Assembly (NCBI RefSeq): GCF_052857255.1
Contig: NC_135505.1
Coordinates: forward strand, 139,660,343 to 139,724,342
From: Amblyomma americanum
Lineage: Eukaryota > Arthropoda > Arachnida > Ixodida > Ixodidae
DNA length: 64,000 nt
Direction: 5' to 3'
Of the stretch, positions 12,456 through 23,803 are shown one piece after another (within the stretch, counting starts at the first letter, position 1; each line of letters begins with the position of its first letter). The position numbers and the translations under genes are program-made. A model generated the notes under the pieces. The model ran no database searches, was not told the origin of the DNA, and worked only from the letters and a program-made list of their open reading frames with translations.

Positions 12456-12955
12456 AAAAAACCGCTTGTAAGCGGATACAGATTAGCCTTCGCTTGTTTA
12501 CTTTAGCCATACGCCCTGCGACCACACGCAGTGTTCCGAAACACAGCGGCACGAAATGTTACCTACATGACCGTGGCATAAAGGCGCACTTGTTGGCTTC
12601 GTCAACATTGTTGATAAGAGTTCTGTCGCTCTTGACCGCACTCTATTCGAAGGTGACTGGGAATTTTCCAGACAGCAGGCCTGCAATGCTTCGAACAGCA
12701 CCGAACACAGAAAATGCTGTCGCTCGTTATCACGATTGTTCCTCAGTGATCGCGCCGCTTCCAGCAAGCACGAAAATGTTTGCTTTTCTTCCGGTATCAG
12801 CAATCTTGTGCGGCGATGTTCCAGATGAGATAAAAGGCCGCAGAAAAAATAACCTAACAAATACTTTCCGCATTGTATCTGTATGAAAGAATTTTTCCCG
12901 CCGCTTTTAAAGAAAAGCGAAGGCAGGAAAATCAAGGCAATTACGCATACAAAAA
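12456..12955. other. Overlapping open frames, no gene assigned
   Basis: Both strands are open for 130-145 codons (12494-12886 + and 12498-12935 -), but neither resembles a family I know and there are no splice or poly(A) signals. Could be a transposon relic. Confidence 0.4.
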
Positions 12956-12959
12956 TTTA

Positions 12960-13390
12960 TTTAGCCAGTGCATAGACTGTCTATAGAGTTTAGTGTATGA
13001 AGGCTATAGATTTACTATGGAAAAATCCTATAGACTAGTCTATAGACAATCTATATGTTCGTGTCCATACACTTTTAGACTTGTTTATAGACAGTATATA
13101 GGCAAATATCTACTGGAAGTCTTATAGACATAGGTCTATGGACAGTCTAAAGACAATCTATAAACTTAGGGCAATACACTTCCTGTAGATTTCTGTCTAT
13201 AGACAGTCTATAAACCAGAGTCTACTGGTCCCGTAAACATAGGCCAATACACTGTCTATAACCACTCCAAAGATTTATGGCTTGGCGATCCTATAGACTT
13301 TCGTCTATACAAGGTCTATAGACATCTGTCTACTAAACCTACAGTAGGCCATTCTCTAAAAACTGTCTATGACACATTCTACAACTGCTG
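12960..13390. repeat. Field of palindromic GTCTATAGAC motifs, about 11-bp period
   Basis: About 20 exact or near matches to the self-complementary decamer GTCTATAGAC occur over 430 bp, often 11 bp apart (GTCTATAGACAGTCTATAAA). No gene is present. Confidence 0.75.
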
Positions 13391-13740
13391 ATAAAGGTCA
13401 CCATATGGTCTTCAAAAATTACATGAACATCAATATACATACAAATTTAGTTTATTTCACAGCTATGTATGCTGCGAATATGCAATACACGCACCATAAG
13501 AATGCACCACGTTGTAGAAATAAATGATGAAAGTAAATGTTGAAAGTAAGTTTCATCGGAAGTGTTTTCGCAGCATGTTGCCTGCAGTTAATCATTCAGG
13601 CATAATGACTTGTAGAGAGCAAAGGAAAAATAATATATGGGTAACTTTACCAAAAAATCTATTCCATCTCTACACACGTACTATAAAAAGCAAGGCATAC
13701 CTTGGCTGCGCCATTCTAGAAAGGTAATCTTCAGCGCTTT

Positions 13741-13978
13741 GGCTTGGTTTTATGGGGTTCAAAACCCAAGGTGACTCAAGCTATGGGGACGCTGTAGTGA
13801 AGGGCTGCGGATAATTTCGATCACCTGGGCTTCTTAACCATGCACTGACATCGCGTAGTAGACGGGCCTCTATCTTTTTGCCTTCATCAAAATTCGACCC
13901 CCGAGGCCGCAATCAAACCTGCTGCGTCTTTCAGATCACCGGACGATCACGATAGCCACTGAGCCATCGCGCTGGCTT
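13741..13978 (-). mobile_element. SINE-A, old diverged copy
   Basis: Full-length minus-strand copy with many substitutions (CAAAACCCAAGGTGACTCAA for the usual tail). The head at the right reads GCCACTGAGCCATCGCGCTG. TSD not resolved. Confidence 0.75.
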
Positions 13979-16012
13979 CATCATTCCAGTAAATACGCAT
14001 GAGAAGTTCTAAATGGTTTTCATAAAACATTTCAACAGAGACCCATGATCCATGGAGCAATCTCCATCTGCACTAACTACCTGCTGTCAATACTAACTTT
14101 GTATGGCATTCCTTCTAAGTTGCAACAGAGGACTTCGAAGAATTGTGCCGCATACTAGCATTGACTCACTACGAGGTAATGTGAATGTCATCCTCCTTAA
14201 AAATCACATTCAATGCTCATGACACAGGGATCCTAACAGGAGAGTATTGCAGCATTTATACTTATACCCCTTATTAAAAAGCGCGTCAAAATAAGCGTGA
14301 AGCCTCGTACGTACGCCGATACTCAAACGGGCCCAAGCCATACAAAAATTACCAGGCAGACTGCGAACCGGTTTGCGCCCATAACTTGAAGCACAGATAG
14401 GGAATAGCATCGTCATGCATCAGCGCGCGCTCTTATGGAAACAAGCGGATTGACGCGCTTCCATGCCGAACGCATTATCAGCCAAACTAGAGCAGCACAC
14501 AGTGGCTGCAGCTGTGCCGTTTCAAAAGCAGGCGTCTGTTTGAGACAGCATACGCATTGCTGTCAATGCAGTCTCAAATTCACTTAGTTTTTCCTTCAAG
14601 TGCAGCCCAAACAGCGCAGTAAAGAGATGGTTCTTGAATGCAGGTACACCTTAACCTAAGGCTGCTATAAATATCAACGGCAGCAACGAACACGCTCCAA
14701 GTTGGAACTATTTCAATGAAATAACGCTTTCAACCACAGGCGCAGTTATAGCACAGTGTGAGCTGAATTGCATTCGTTTGTGCAACTATGCGCCGAGTTA
14801 CATCGGCGCTTACGTAATGTAGCCGTTTAAGAACGGAAACGCATGCTGTGCCTCTCGCGCAAACGCTGTTAAAAGAAATTTGTGCACGCGTGAGTGGGGT
14901 TCATGAACGAGCGTCTCGGAACGAAATGCAAGCCATCTCTTGTCGAGGTGACCTTTACTAGCTTCCAAAATAAAAGCGCAGGTAAGCGGCTGGAGAAACA
15001 GGGATGGACGAATACATGCGTGTGCAACGTAAGGGGAGACGGGATGCAGCTCGTAGGATTCGTGGTGTTTGCACACACTAGACCGTTCGCGGCGGCAACG
15101 ACTTTTATTCAACCATCACAATACTAGCATTCCTCCAGGGCCGCTTGACTGCAACTTTGGCAAACGTCCCGTGCTCCAGTCTACAGCGTTACAAAGCAGC
15201 CTCGGCGAAACGTCGCTGTCCACGACGAGCGCCGGTCCAGCGTATACACGTAACAAGCGATGCACACCTCTCAATGAACAGCACGTCATGCTCCAGACAG
15301 GCGATAACACAACGACTAAACAAAAATTGAACGTAATCCACCTCAGAACGTGAGTCTGAGTTTCCGGAGGCACCAAGTAAATCGAGCTCACACGGCACTA
15401 ACTAAAGCATAGCTCCATTTCGGCCGTCATTCAGGGGCTAGCTGATATTTCTGGCTGTGCATCTACCTTGCAACACGAAAAAGCCAGTAGACAGCTCGCG
15501 AGGAGCGGCTTGCCATCACGGGTTGGGCCCCGACGGCCTTTCCGCGCGCTGGCAACAACAAACCGGCACAGACATCAGAGGCATTCCGCTGCTTGTAACG
15601 CAGCTTACAAACGAGGATAGGCAGTTTGTCGCTGCGCAGATAATCTGTCCTGCACACACAGCTCGTCTTAGAGTGGTTTACGAGACCAAATAAATAAAAC
15701 ATAACCGCGTAGACTTACCGCGAGTGGACGTTTAAGTTGGATTTCGTTCGAAACGTAATCGTCGAGAACACGCCGACGACACCGACACATCCGCGCACAC
15801 AGTTGCTTGCAGCCGAAATGATTTTCCGCCGTCTCGCGGTAAAATGGGTACAACGTGAAACATACCAATTTCGCGGTCGTATCTTTGCCATCCGCGCTCT
15901 TGCCGTGTATAGCTTGATCTACTATCCAAGAGCACTGAGGGTAATTGGTTTATAAACAGAAATTCTCCACTCACGCTTTAAAAACCGCATTGTTTTCGCG
16001 AAAACAAAACCA
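13979..16012. other. No supported gene
   Basis: Many short overlapping frames on both strands in moderately GC-rich DNA (14.8-15.9 kb), none with recognisable domains. Confidence 0.5.
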
Positions 16013-16024
16013 AAGCCTGACTGC

Positions 16025-16327
16025 CCCGCCGCGGTGGCTCAGTGGTTAGGGCGCTCGACTACTGATCCGGAGTTCCCGGGTTCGAACCCGACCCCGGCGG
16101 CTGCGTTTTTAGGGAGGCAAAATGCTAAGGCGCCCGTGTGCTGTGCGATGTCAGTGCACGTTAAAGATCCCCATGTGGTAAAATTATTCCGGAGCCCTCC
16201 ACTACGGCACCTCTTCCTTTCTTCTTTCATTCCCTCCTTTACCCTTCCCTTACGGCGCAGTTCAGGTGTCCAACGATATATGAGACAGATACTGCGCCAT
16301 TTCCTTTCCCCAAAAAAACGAATTATT
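16025..16327 (+). mobile_element. SINE-B (tRNA-derived), 12-bp TSD
   Basis: Head CGCCGCGGTGGCTCAGTGGT, B box GGGTTCGAACCC, body GTGCACGTTAAAGATCCCCA and 3' end GATACTGCGCCATTTCCTTT. TSD AAGCCTGACTGC at 16013-16024 and 16328-16339. Confidence 0.9.
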
Positions 16328-16969
16328 AAGCCTGACTGCTTTTTTTTTTCATACGCGCCGCGTCTCGCACCGAATAGCATGTGTGGCACATTTTTCGAAT
16401 AATAAAAAATTAATTTGCGAAGCATAAAGTCTTTTTTCTGTGTGTTTGTCTGGAAAACTGGTATGGGGCACATCAGCGTGTCATCGGCTCCGAAGCAGCA
16501 GGTATATGGGGAGGAAAGGAATAATACCTCCTTTCTGATTGTTGCCTCGAAGCACTTTTCCACGTGAATAGAAACGGCAAAGGTATAAATGGCACATGCT
16601 AATCGCGCAGAGGACCATGCACTTTGAGACACTACTAACGGTGTTTCTAAGAGATGGTCACATCCTTGAATTATGACACCCCTTTTTCTTCCTTTATTTT
16701 CAGGTAGTTTCAAAGAGGAATGTCGGATCGCTGATGAAACATTTCTTCAGCGCGATGGGCAGTAACAATCGAAAGATGGAATGGAATTCTCTCGAGGAAT
16801 TCCTTTAAGGCAGAGCGTTTTCATTTGATGTCATAGTTTGCGGGCACCCTTACTTCTGGAATGGCTGTCTTCCCTCACTTTTCCTGTTAGCATTACATAT
16901 TCTTCAATTGCGTTTACAATATACGTCACCGTATAAGGAAAAGGACCTTTTCAAGACTTTCAAGACCCG

Positions 16970-17310
16970 AATCTAAATACACTCAGCAAAATACAACCCA
17001 CACAATACACTGACAAATGCACCCATGGTGCCATGAAACACCCACGCTCTGTCACATAACGTGGGCCTGCCAGGAAATGGAGGTGGCACCAAAAATACCA
17101 AACCCGAGTGCGGAGCAATGGGAAGGAATGCTCTCCAGCGACCGTCAGGACGTCCAACTTGGGCTGATCCGGCGAGCACAGCTGGCAGCGGCATCCAGCG
17201 GAGCCCTGGACTAGGGACAGACGACCATTGCTAAGAAGACGGACGACGCACCTGACTCCGCCAAATTCCTCACCTTAGAGCTCAATAAACGTTTTCCTTC
17301 CTTCCTTGCT
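16970..17310 (+). mobile_element. 3' end of RNase H-type LINE
   Basis: The frame to 17214 ends in ETPTLCHITWACQ, EQWEGMLSSDRQDVQLGLIR and RAQLAAASSGALD*, the CCHC tail of an I-like LINE. The 3' UTR carries AATAAACG and ends in (CCTT)n near 17310. The same C-terminal peptide style recurs at 40.27-40.31 kb. Confidence 0.62.
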
Positions 17311-17782
17311 TTTCAAGACTTCTAAAAACAGTATACAGGAGGGCGTTGCAGTGTCCTCACCCAATATTTTCTTAATTCCGCAAACAGTGACCATAGCTGC
17401 GGTTACCCGCTACAGGATACCCCTCAACATGAAGTGCAAAAAGAAATTGTTATAGACTTAGTCGAAAGGCAGTGTATAGTCATCCGCGCATGCCCCGTTT
17501 GTCCGGTACCATCTTCCGGTGACCGAAACGGGGACGTTTGTGCGTGCGTTAGCCTTTGCTAAAGCACATACAAACCCTTCCGATTCGGTAACTCGAAGCA
17601 GCCTTTCTACAACGGTCAAGAGCGCTATTTACGATGGGTCTAGTACGCTACCGAGAATGCTGCAAGGGCAGACCTTCGCTCGTAACCCAGCTTGGCTTTC
17701 TAACACTTCCTCCAGCCGCAGCCAATGACTATTTCCCTGGCGAGGGTTACCGCACAGCGAAAGCAGCTCTAGTTGCCCCGGC

Positions 17783-17784
<2 letters not shown>

Positions 17785-17862
<78 letters not shown>
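17785..17862 (+). repeat. (GATT)n microsatellite
   Basis: About 19 perfect units, serving as the tail of the minus-strand LINE fragment next to it. Confidence 0.92.
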
Positions 17863-17863
<1 letters not shown>

Positions 17864-18060
17864 CAGCTTTAATTTCCACCAGACAAGACGTTTCTCCTCG
17901 CCCCCGGCACGCAGGCCTGGGAGACGGGAATTGCGCGTCCGCGCTTAGAGGCTGGCCGTCCTTGACTGGTAGCGGCCTCTACCGCCAGATGGATGGTGGT
18001 GCCCTGGAGCTCAGGGTCTCGGCACTCTTTCGCGCTGTGCATTGCGCGTCGTCTTCCTCA
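17786..18060 (-). mobile_element. Probable LINE 3' end with (CAAT)n tail
   Basis: On the minus strand a GC-rich segment ends GGAAATTAAAGCTGTT and runs straight into an 80-bp (CAAT)n tract (17785-17862 on +). A tetranucleotide tail right after an ATTAAA-like signal is typical of tick LINE 3' ends. No coding remains. Confidence 0.45.
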
Positions 18061-18840
18061 TCAACTAATACTACTATCAAAACTAATATTCGCGCCTAGA
18101 GCTATCTGGCGGTAGTGGGAGCGATGTGCGCTGCATGCGTTGGCGGGGACAACGCTATGGCAGAAACATGGCGCTAGAGGAAAACGCGTTGGCGCCGACA
18201 ACACTGACGCAGAAACGCGGCACTGGAGCATAGGCCGCCGGCGTTCATTGGGTAAATTAGCATTGGTGATGACAAAGTTGAAGACGCGCATAACTGGCTC
18301 CCTGGGTCAGTGGACACCTCAATCACGATACCTGATTTAATAGCTTCTGCTGGTCCTTGGACCCAAGATATGAAACTTATTTTTGGAATGTGGCGAAGTG
18401 CTAGACGCGCTCTGGCACGGGTCGGCCCGGTATTGCACTGCCTCCGGGATCGACCCGGGGCCTATGGGCCTATTAGAGCGCGGCGCCTTTTCTATCTATC
18501 TTTCCTCTCCTATCCTTTAACTCTCTACTTTCAGCACGCGGCAGCGACTCGGCTTGAGCCAGTAGGCAGGCCCATGCACTTTCCTTTTCATTCTTCCTGA
18601 CAGCAATAGCAGCAGCAGCAGCAGTGCTTTCAGGTACATTGCGGTGGTGTCCACCTGCAAAAAATAATGTGCTTTCGCACAATATTTCGTGCTTAGCAAT
18701 GCTGAGCCTCTAGCCATTTTTTCATACATGTTCAGATTTCCCACAAATATTTTCTCTAAGTGGCTTCAACTCTAAATTGTTTCCAGTCTGCTTAATGTAG
18801 CTTTCAACGCCAAGGCTTTGTTGGCCAGATGTTAAGCTGA
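18061..18840. other. Repeat-derived, no gene
   Basis: Contains a (CAG)n at about 18605-18625. ATAACTGGCTCCCTGGGTCA near 18289 also occurs at 40083, so part is an unnamed dispersed repeat. Confidence 0.45.
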
Positions 18841-19080
18841 GTTGTTTACGGTGTTGGTGGGTTTAATGTCCCAAAGCGACTCAGGTTATGAGGGACGCCG
18901 TAGTGAAGGGCTCCGGAAATTTCGACCGCCTGGGGTTCTTTAACGTGCAGTGATATCGCACTGTACACGGGTCTCTAGAACTTCGCCTCCGTTGAAATTC
19001 AGCCGCCGCAGCCGGTATCGAACCCGCGTCTTTATGTCCAGCAGCCGAGCGCCATAACCACTGAGCCAACGCGGCGAATA
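18841..19080 (-). mobile_element. SINE-A, 9-bp TSD
   Basis: Full-length minus-strand copy between TTAAGCTGA at 18832-18840 and 19081-19089. Confidence 0.82.
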
Positions 19081-19089
19081 TTAAGCTGA

Positions 19090-19840
19090 TTAGTACTGGG
19101 AGATAATCGCTCCCTTATGAGTTGCCACCGACAGCCCATTTAAAATAACTAAAAGACAAGCCTATGCAGCTCATTTTTCAAAGCTTGGTGAGCTATATAT
19201 GTTTTTAGCTGCATTGAGGAGGCAAATATCTTGTTTAGAACAAAATCTTCGAAAATACAACCTCTTGTATCAGTTTGTGCACTTACCCAAAAACGAGAGT
19301 AGGCATTCCAAATACCAGATAAAATGGGCCTGGTAGCTGTTCTAAACGTATTTAAATTCTAAATCATTGCTTATGAGTTGGCTTAAGATATATTGAGTAC
19401 AGTGTGATTGTTTTAAAATGATGTACGGTGACTGCAATAGCTTTCATATTTGGTCTTAAGCTTGATTTTTCGGGTAGCAACACCAGTCTGGATGACAACA
19501 GCAACACCTTCATAGAGCTGAATCGCTTGCTCCCGGTCACACCGAAAGACTTTATACTTCTCTAAAACGTTTTTTGTTTAGTACCTAACTTCGTTTCCTG
19601 ACAGAGTAAAATCACCGGGGAAGTGAATATAATAGATCTGTTACACCACCTAAGTTTTATTTAAAACTCCCCAATGGATTAGAAACACCACGTAGGACGA
19701 GTGTTGGGCGCGTAGTTAAAAACCTGAGTACCCGGTTTCTAAGCGTCCCGTTGACGGGGTCTTTTTTCCCCCCTTTAAGCTCAAGAGAGCTGTGCTGCCG
19801 CTGCAGCCGGGGTAAGCTCGGAGTTGTGTCCATCTCCTCG
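19090..19840. other. No supported gene
   Basis: A/T-rich, short frames only. Confidence 0.5.
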
Positions 19841-20407
19841 CTAGAGGCTCAGGAGGCCCGCGGAGGACCTGCGGGTGTACGGTTTGCAAGCATCTCCGGA
19901 TTGCGGGAAGCCTTGTGAGCTGCCAAATGCCAAGGCAGCTCTTGCAGCGCCTTCCCGGGGCGTGGACGGCCGTGCCTCAGGCTGACTGTGTGTGGCCGGG
20001 TGTGGTGACCCACCCCGTCGGAAAACATCGGCGAAATTTGTTTTTGCTGTGAACTGGAACGTTGAGGGGAGCCGCTTCCGTACTTCTTGACAAGTTTTCC
20101 TACGTCTTTGTTTCTTTTCCATGATGCGCATGGCCTCGAGTATGCGGGGTGGTACCCTTCCCAGTTTGCGCACATCGGTGCAGCATTGCAGTCCTTGGAT
20201 TGGTGATTGTTTATGCATATTTGGATGCAGTTCTGGCGGCCACGACAGCTCTGGGAGCCATGGCCGAATCTTTAACATCTGAAGCCCCGTCGGGAATTTG
20301 GGATGCGTGGCCGTACAGTTATTTTCATATTTTCTACAACTATGTATTCTGCGAGTTGGCTGGAGGCAAAAGTTGGGACTGGGTGCTTCGTGTGTGTTCC
20401 TTACCAT
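19841..20407 (-). CDS. Unrecognised minus-strand ORF, possibly a LINE ORF1 remnant
   Basis: A 188-codon frame, basic and Pro/Ser-rich. I do not recognise it. It lies directly downstream, on the same strand, of a hairpin-ended element (20421) and an RNase H LINE fragment. The tail FADVFRRGGSPHPATHSQ vaguely recalls the Ser-rich end of LINE gag proteins, but no CCHC knuckle was found. It may be non-coding. Confidence 0.2.
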   Translation of the reverse strand: MVRNTHEAPSPNFCLQPTRRIHSCRKYENNCTATHPKFPTGLQMLKIRPWLPELSWPPELHPNMHKQSPIQGLQCCTDVRKLGRVPPRILEAMRIMEKKQRRRKTCQEVRKRLPSTFQFTAKTNFADVFRRGGSPHPATHSQPEARPSTPREGAARAALAFGSSQGFPQSGDACKPYTRRSSAGLLSL

Positions 20408-20420
20408 CTTTTCGGATTTT

Positions 20421-20580
20421 GTAGCGATAGCTACACTACGCTAGTACTTCGAGCCTTCAGCGTGGCACCCCTTGAGCTCCGTGGCGGCGCCGTGGCTGAT
20501 CACGTGGTTGGTCACGTGGTGCGGAGCCGCTGCTGCTGCCGGCGGCGAGGCGCGCCGCAGAAACCGAGGGGGGGGAGGGG
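20421..20580 (+). mobile_element. Left end of hairpin-ended element, GTAGC-GATA-GCTAC
   Basis: GTAGCGATAGCTACACTACG at 20423 opens a segment matching window positions 4-180 (GGCGGCGCCGTGG, CACGTGGTTGGTCACGTG). The right end was not found; a minus-strand LINE fragment follows. Confidence 0.55.
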
Positions 20581-20599
20581 GGCGCCTCGTTCCCTGGAT

Positions 20600-21160
20600 G
20601 GGATGAGTGCGCAGGGACCCAGATCAATTGGATCGGGCGGAGTGGGTCCTTGGCGGAGTGGAGGAGAGATAGGGTGACGAGGAGACCCGGCCTTTGGAGA
20701 AATTACGAATCGAAGATTTAGAGTCGCTGAAGATGGTTTCTGCAGAGGTGGAGACCATCGCCAAGGCTGCGGCCGCCTCCTCGGCCTCTTCAGATGATCT
20801 GACGGGAATGGAGCACGCAACCAACGGCTGTCCACAGTAGTTTACAACCGCGAGCGAAAAGGCATCGCGATCAGACTATTCGGTGGCATCCACGTAGACC
20901 ACTTTAAATACTTTTTATGCAGAGACTTTGCCCTGTCCTTGCGGCGAGCGACATGATACTCTGGGTGCATGTTTTTCAAGAGAGGGGTATCGATAAGGTT
21001 GCTGTGGATATGGGGCGTAAGCTGGGCCTTGTCGGCGACTGTCGTTTCGAAGCTTATTCCAAGCTTGTCGAGTATGTGACGTCCCGTGGAGGTGTGGGTG
21101 AGACGTTCGTACTGAGCGGTGAGATGAGCTTCCGAGAGCTCCGTCACAGTGTTGTAGACC
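20600..21160 (-). mobile_element. Degenerate I-like RNase H LINE fragment
   Basis: Minus-strand frames 21147-20842 (TGRHILDKLGIS, HIHSNLIDTPLLKNMHPEYH) and 20824-20624 (SEEAEEAAAALAM, FSDSKSSIRNFSKGRV) align to the plus-strand element at 32.9-33.4 kb. The first Asp block is degraded and the frame is broken. It lies head-to-head with the RTE fragment that begins at 21165. Confidence 0.68.
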
Positions 21161-21164
21161 CCTC

Positions 21165-22570
21165 ATGCCAGTAGTTTATGCGTGGGGGTCCGGTTGGGGT
21201 CTGCTAGAAAAACTAGCCACCCTGTATACGCAATGTCTTATGACCTCGACCTTACCAGAAGGTTGGAAGAACGCAAAGATAATCTTGATTCATAAGAAAG
21301 GATACGCCAAAGACATGAAAAATTACAGACCGATCAGCTTACTGCCCGTTGGCTACAAGGTATTTACTAAGGTAATCGCTAATAGAGTCAGAGAAACCTT
21401 AGACTTCAATCAACCAAATGATCAGGCAGGCTTTCGTAAAGGATATTCCACATTGTATCATTTTCACACTATCAATCAGAAGATAGAGAAATGCGCAGAA
21501 TATAACCAACCCCTATAAACAGCCTTCATTGATTCTGAGAAAGCATTCGACTCAGTGGAAACCTCAGCAGTCATACAGGCATTGCGGAATCAGGGTGTAG
21601 ATGAGCCTTATGTCGAAATGCTGGAAGGAACTGTATAGGAACTGTATAGCTGCCAGAGTCCTCCATAAATTCGGCAATAAAATTCCAATAAGGAAAGGCG
21701 CCAGGCAAGGGGACACGATCTCGCCAATGCTATTCACCGCCTGTTTACAGGTGGTATTTCGAGGTCTATATTGAGAACAGCTGAGAATAAGAGTAAATGG
21801 AGAATACCTAAGTATTCTGCGATTCGCTGGTGACATTGCCTTGCTGAGTCACTCAGAAGGTGAACTGCAAATCATGACCAATGAGCCAAACACGCAGAGC
21901 ACAATGCTTGGTCTAAAAATTAACATGCAGAAAACCAAGGTAATGTTCAACAGTCTAGCAAGGGAACCGCAGTTCACAATTGGCAGCAAGGGCCTGGAAG
22001 TGGTAAAGGAATACGTCTACTTAAGGCAGGTAGTGACAGCCGATCCGGATCGTGAGAGGGAAATAACTAGAAGGATAAGAATGGGGTGCAGCGCATATGG
22101 CGGGTTCTCTCGGATCATGAATGGCAGTTTACCAATTTCCCTCAAGAGAAAAGTGTACAACAGCTGTATCTTACCCGTACTCACCTACGGGGCAAAAACG
22201 TGGAGGCTAACGAAAAGGGTTAAGCTTAAGTTAAGGACAACACAGCGAGCCATGGAAAGGAAAATGATAGGTGTAAAGTTAAGAGACCGGAAGCGGGCAG
22301 AGTGGGTGAGGAAAAAAACGCGGGTTAATGACATCCTAGTCGAAACCAAGAGGAAGAAATGGGCTTTGGCAGGGCATGTACTGCGAAGGAAATATAACCG
22401 CTGGTCCTTAAGGGTAACGGAGTGGATTCCAATAGAAGGCAAGCGTATCAAGGTGCGGCAGAAGGTTAGGTGGGCGGATGAGATTAGGAACTGCATAGGG
22501 AGGGCGCAGCTGGCAAAGGACAGGGTTAATTGGAGACACGGGAGAGGCCTCTGCCCTGCATTGAGTGTAG

Positions 22571-22619
<49 letters not shown>

Positions 22620-22640
22620 GGTGGTGGTGGTGGTGGTGAA
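21165..22640 (+). mobile_element. Degenerate RTE-clade LINE (RT to C-terminus)
   Basis: Plus-strand reverse transcriptase remnant. The first frame has WKNAKIILIHKKG, KNYRPISLLPVGYKVFTKVI and QAGFRKGYST. A stop then interrupts before AFIDSEKAFDSVE. The middle (21520-21840) carries several stops and shifts and no usable catalytic core. From 21841 a longer frame gives GLKINMQKTKVMFN, YLRQVV, SCILPVLTYGAKTWRL and QRAMERKMIGVKLRDR. The end reads KWALAGHVLRRKYNRWSLRV and WADEIRN. These blocks are diagnostic of RTE/BovB-type ORF2. The element ends in a (GAT)n/(GGT)n microsatellite, typical of RTE tails. It lacks an endonuclease here. Confidence 0.8.
22573..22640 (+). repeat. (GAT)n(GGT)n microsatellite, RTE tail
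   Basis: (GAT)11-12 passing into (GGT)n right after the RTE coding remnant. Confidence 0.9.
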
Positions 22641-23078
22641 ACCACAGCCATTTTTTTTATTCTGTGTACATCAGTGAGGTTTTGGCCCTTGAGGCCCTCC
22701 AGCATTTCTTATTCGGTGAGAGTCAGGAAATTGTGTTCAGAAATCACACTTTCACTGTGTTTAGGAATTGATGAGCCCTGATTGATGGATACACGTATGT
22801 CTCCAAATGTCGCTGTGTTTGGGAGTTCTGAATATTGCGCTTTGTCACGGATATGAAGGAGTAGGTCGCCGCTGGCCAGCTTCGCCACCTTTTAGCGAAG
22901 GCTCAAGGCTTCAGTCAGATTTTTAAAGAATTAATGGCGATATTATCCCAGCTGGTTTTACTGCTTCTTCACTATGCACTAAATGGTCTATTCGGAAAAC
23001 TTCTTGACGAGAGGACAAAAAGGCGATTGCCGATTTCCCCCGGTCTGAGATTTAAATGCGGCAGAACAGGGTACTTGT

Positions 23079-23314
23079 TTGGTTTGGTTTATGAGGGTTT
23101 GACGTCCCAAAGCGACTCAGGCTATGAGTGACGCCGTAGTGAAGAGCTCCAAGAATTTCCACCACCTTGGGTTCTTAACGTGCATTGACACCGCACAGTA
23201 CACGGGCCTCTAGAATTCCGCCTCCATATAAATTCGACAGCCACGGCCGGGATCGAACCCGTGTCTTTCGGGTCAGCAGCCGAACGTCATAAACACTGAA
23301 CCACCGCGGCGGCT
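23079..23314 (-). mobile_element. SINE-A, 13-bp TSD
   Basis: Full-length minus-strand copy with a (TTTGG)n tail at the left, bounded by ACAGGGTACTTGT at 23066-23078 and 23315-23327. Confidence 0.88.
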
Positions 23315-23757
23315 ACAGGGTACTTGTATTTGCAACTAAATCCATAAAGCATGAGAGCCAAATAACGCGCCTACAAAATTTATTATTCATACAGACCCAT
23401 CTTTTAGGCCACTAGATTGCGCATGATGCAACTTTGGGGTGCGAGAAACAAGTGAACAATTTATTGCATGCTGAACAACTTCACACTGTACAGGCACAGT
23501 GCAACTGCGCTGAGTCAAACACCAGCGACCTTCAGTCGCGTCTGCTGTCACAGCACGCCGAGGGAGATCTCGTCCGCAGCTCTGCCTTGTCCGCCCTGAC
23601 CATTTACCGCCACAGCAGCGGGCCTCCTCTAAGTACATTGATCTCTGCATTCCTGCCTCTCAGCCAGTAAAAAGGAATGGAACATTTTAGGGCGCAACAG
23701 GCAACCCGTGCGGGCCTAGTCTTTACATAGGGCACTAACAAAAACATTCGCGGTGAC

Positions 23758-23763
23758 CTTTAT
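23758..23763 (-). terminator. Poly(A) signal AATAAA of the 23.8-25.4 kb gene
   Basis: On the minus strand AATAAA follows the stop codon at 23804 by about 45 bp, a typical distance for a short 3' UTR. It supports the exon above being terminal. Confidence 0.5.
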
Positions 23764-23803
23764 TACACCACACTGGACGCAGAAATACACGCGGTAATAT
23801 TCG

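Noticed and set aside
12498..12935. 145-codon minus-strand frame
   Set aside because: The opposite strand is equally open and no family resemblance was found; kept only as an unassigned region.
16025..16110. tRNA gene-like A and B boxes (here and in every SINE head)
   Set aside because: The sequences continue into SINE bodies, recur in two dozen dispersed copies and do not give a closed cloverleaf with acceptor stem.
16039..16713. 224-codon minus-strand frame
   Set aside because: Its C-terminal half is the antisense of SINE-B, the same peptide appears at many SINE copies, and no domain is recognisable.
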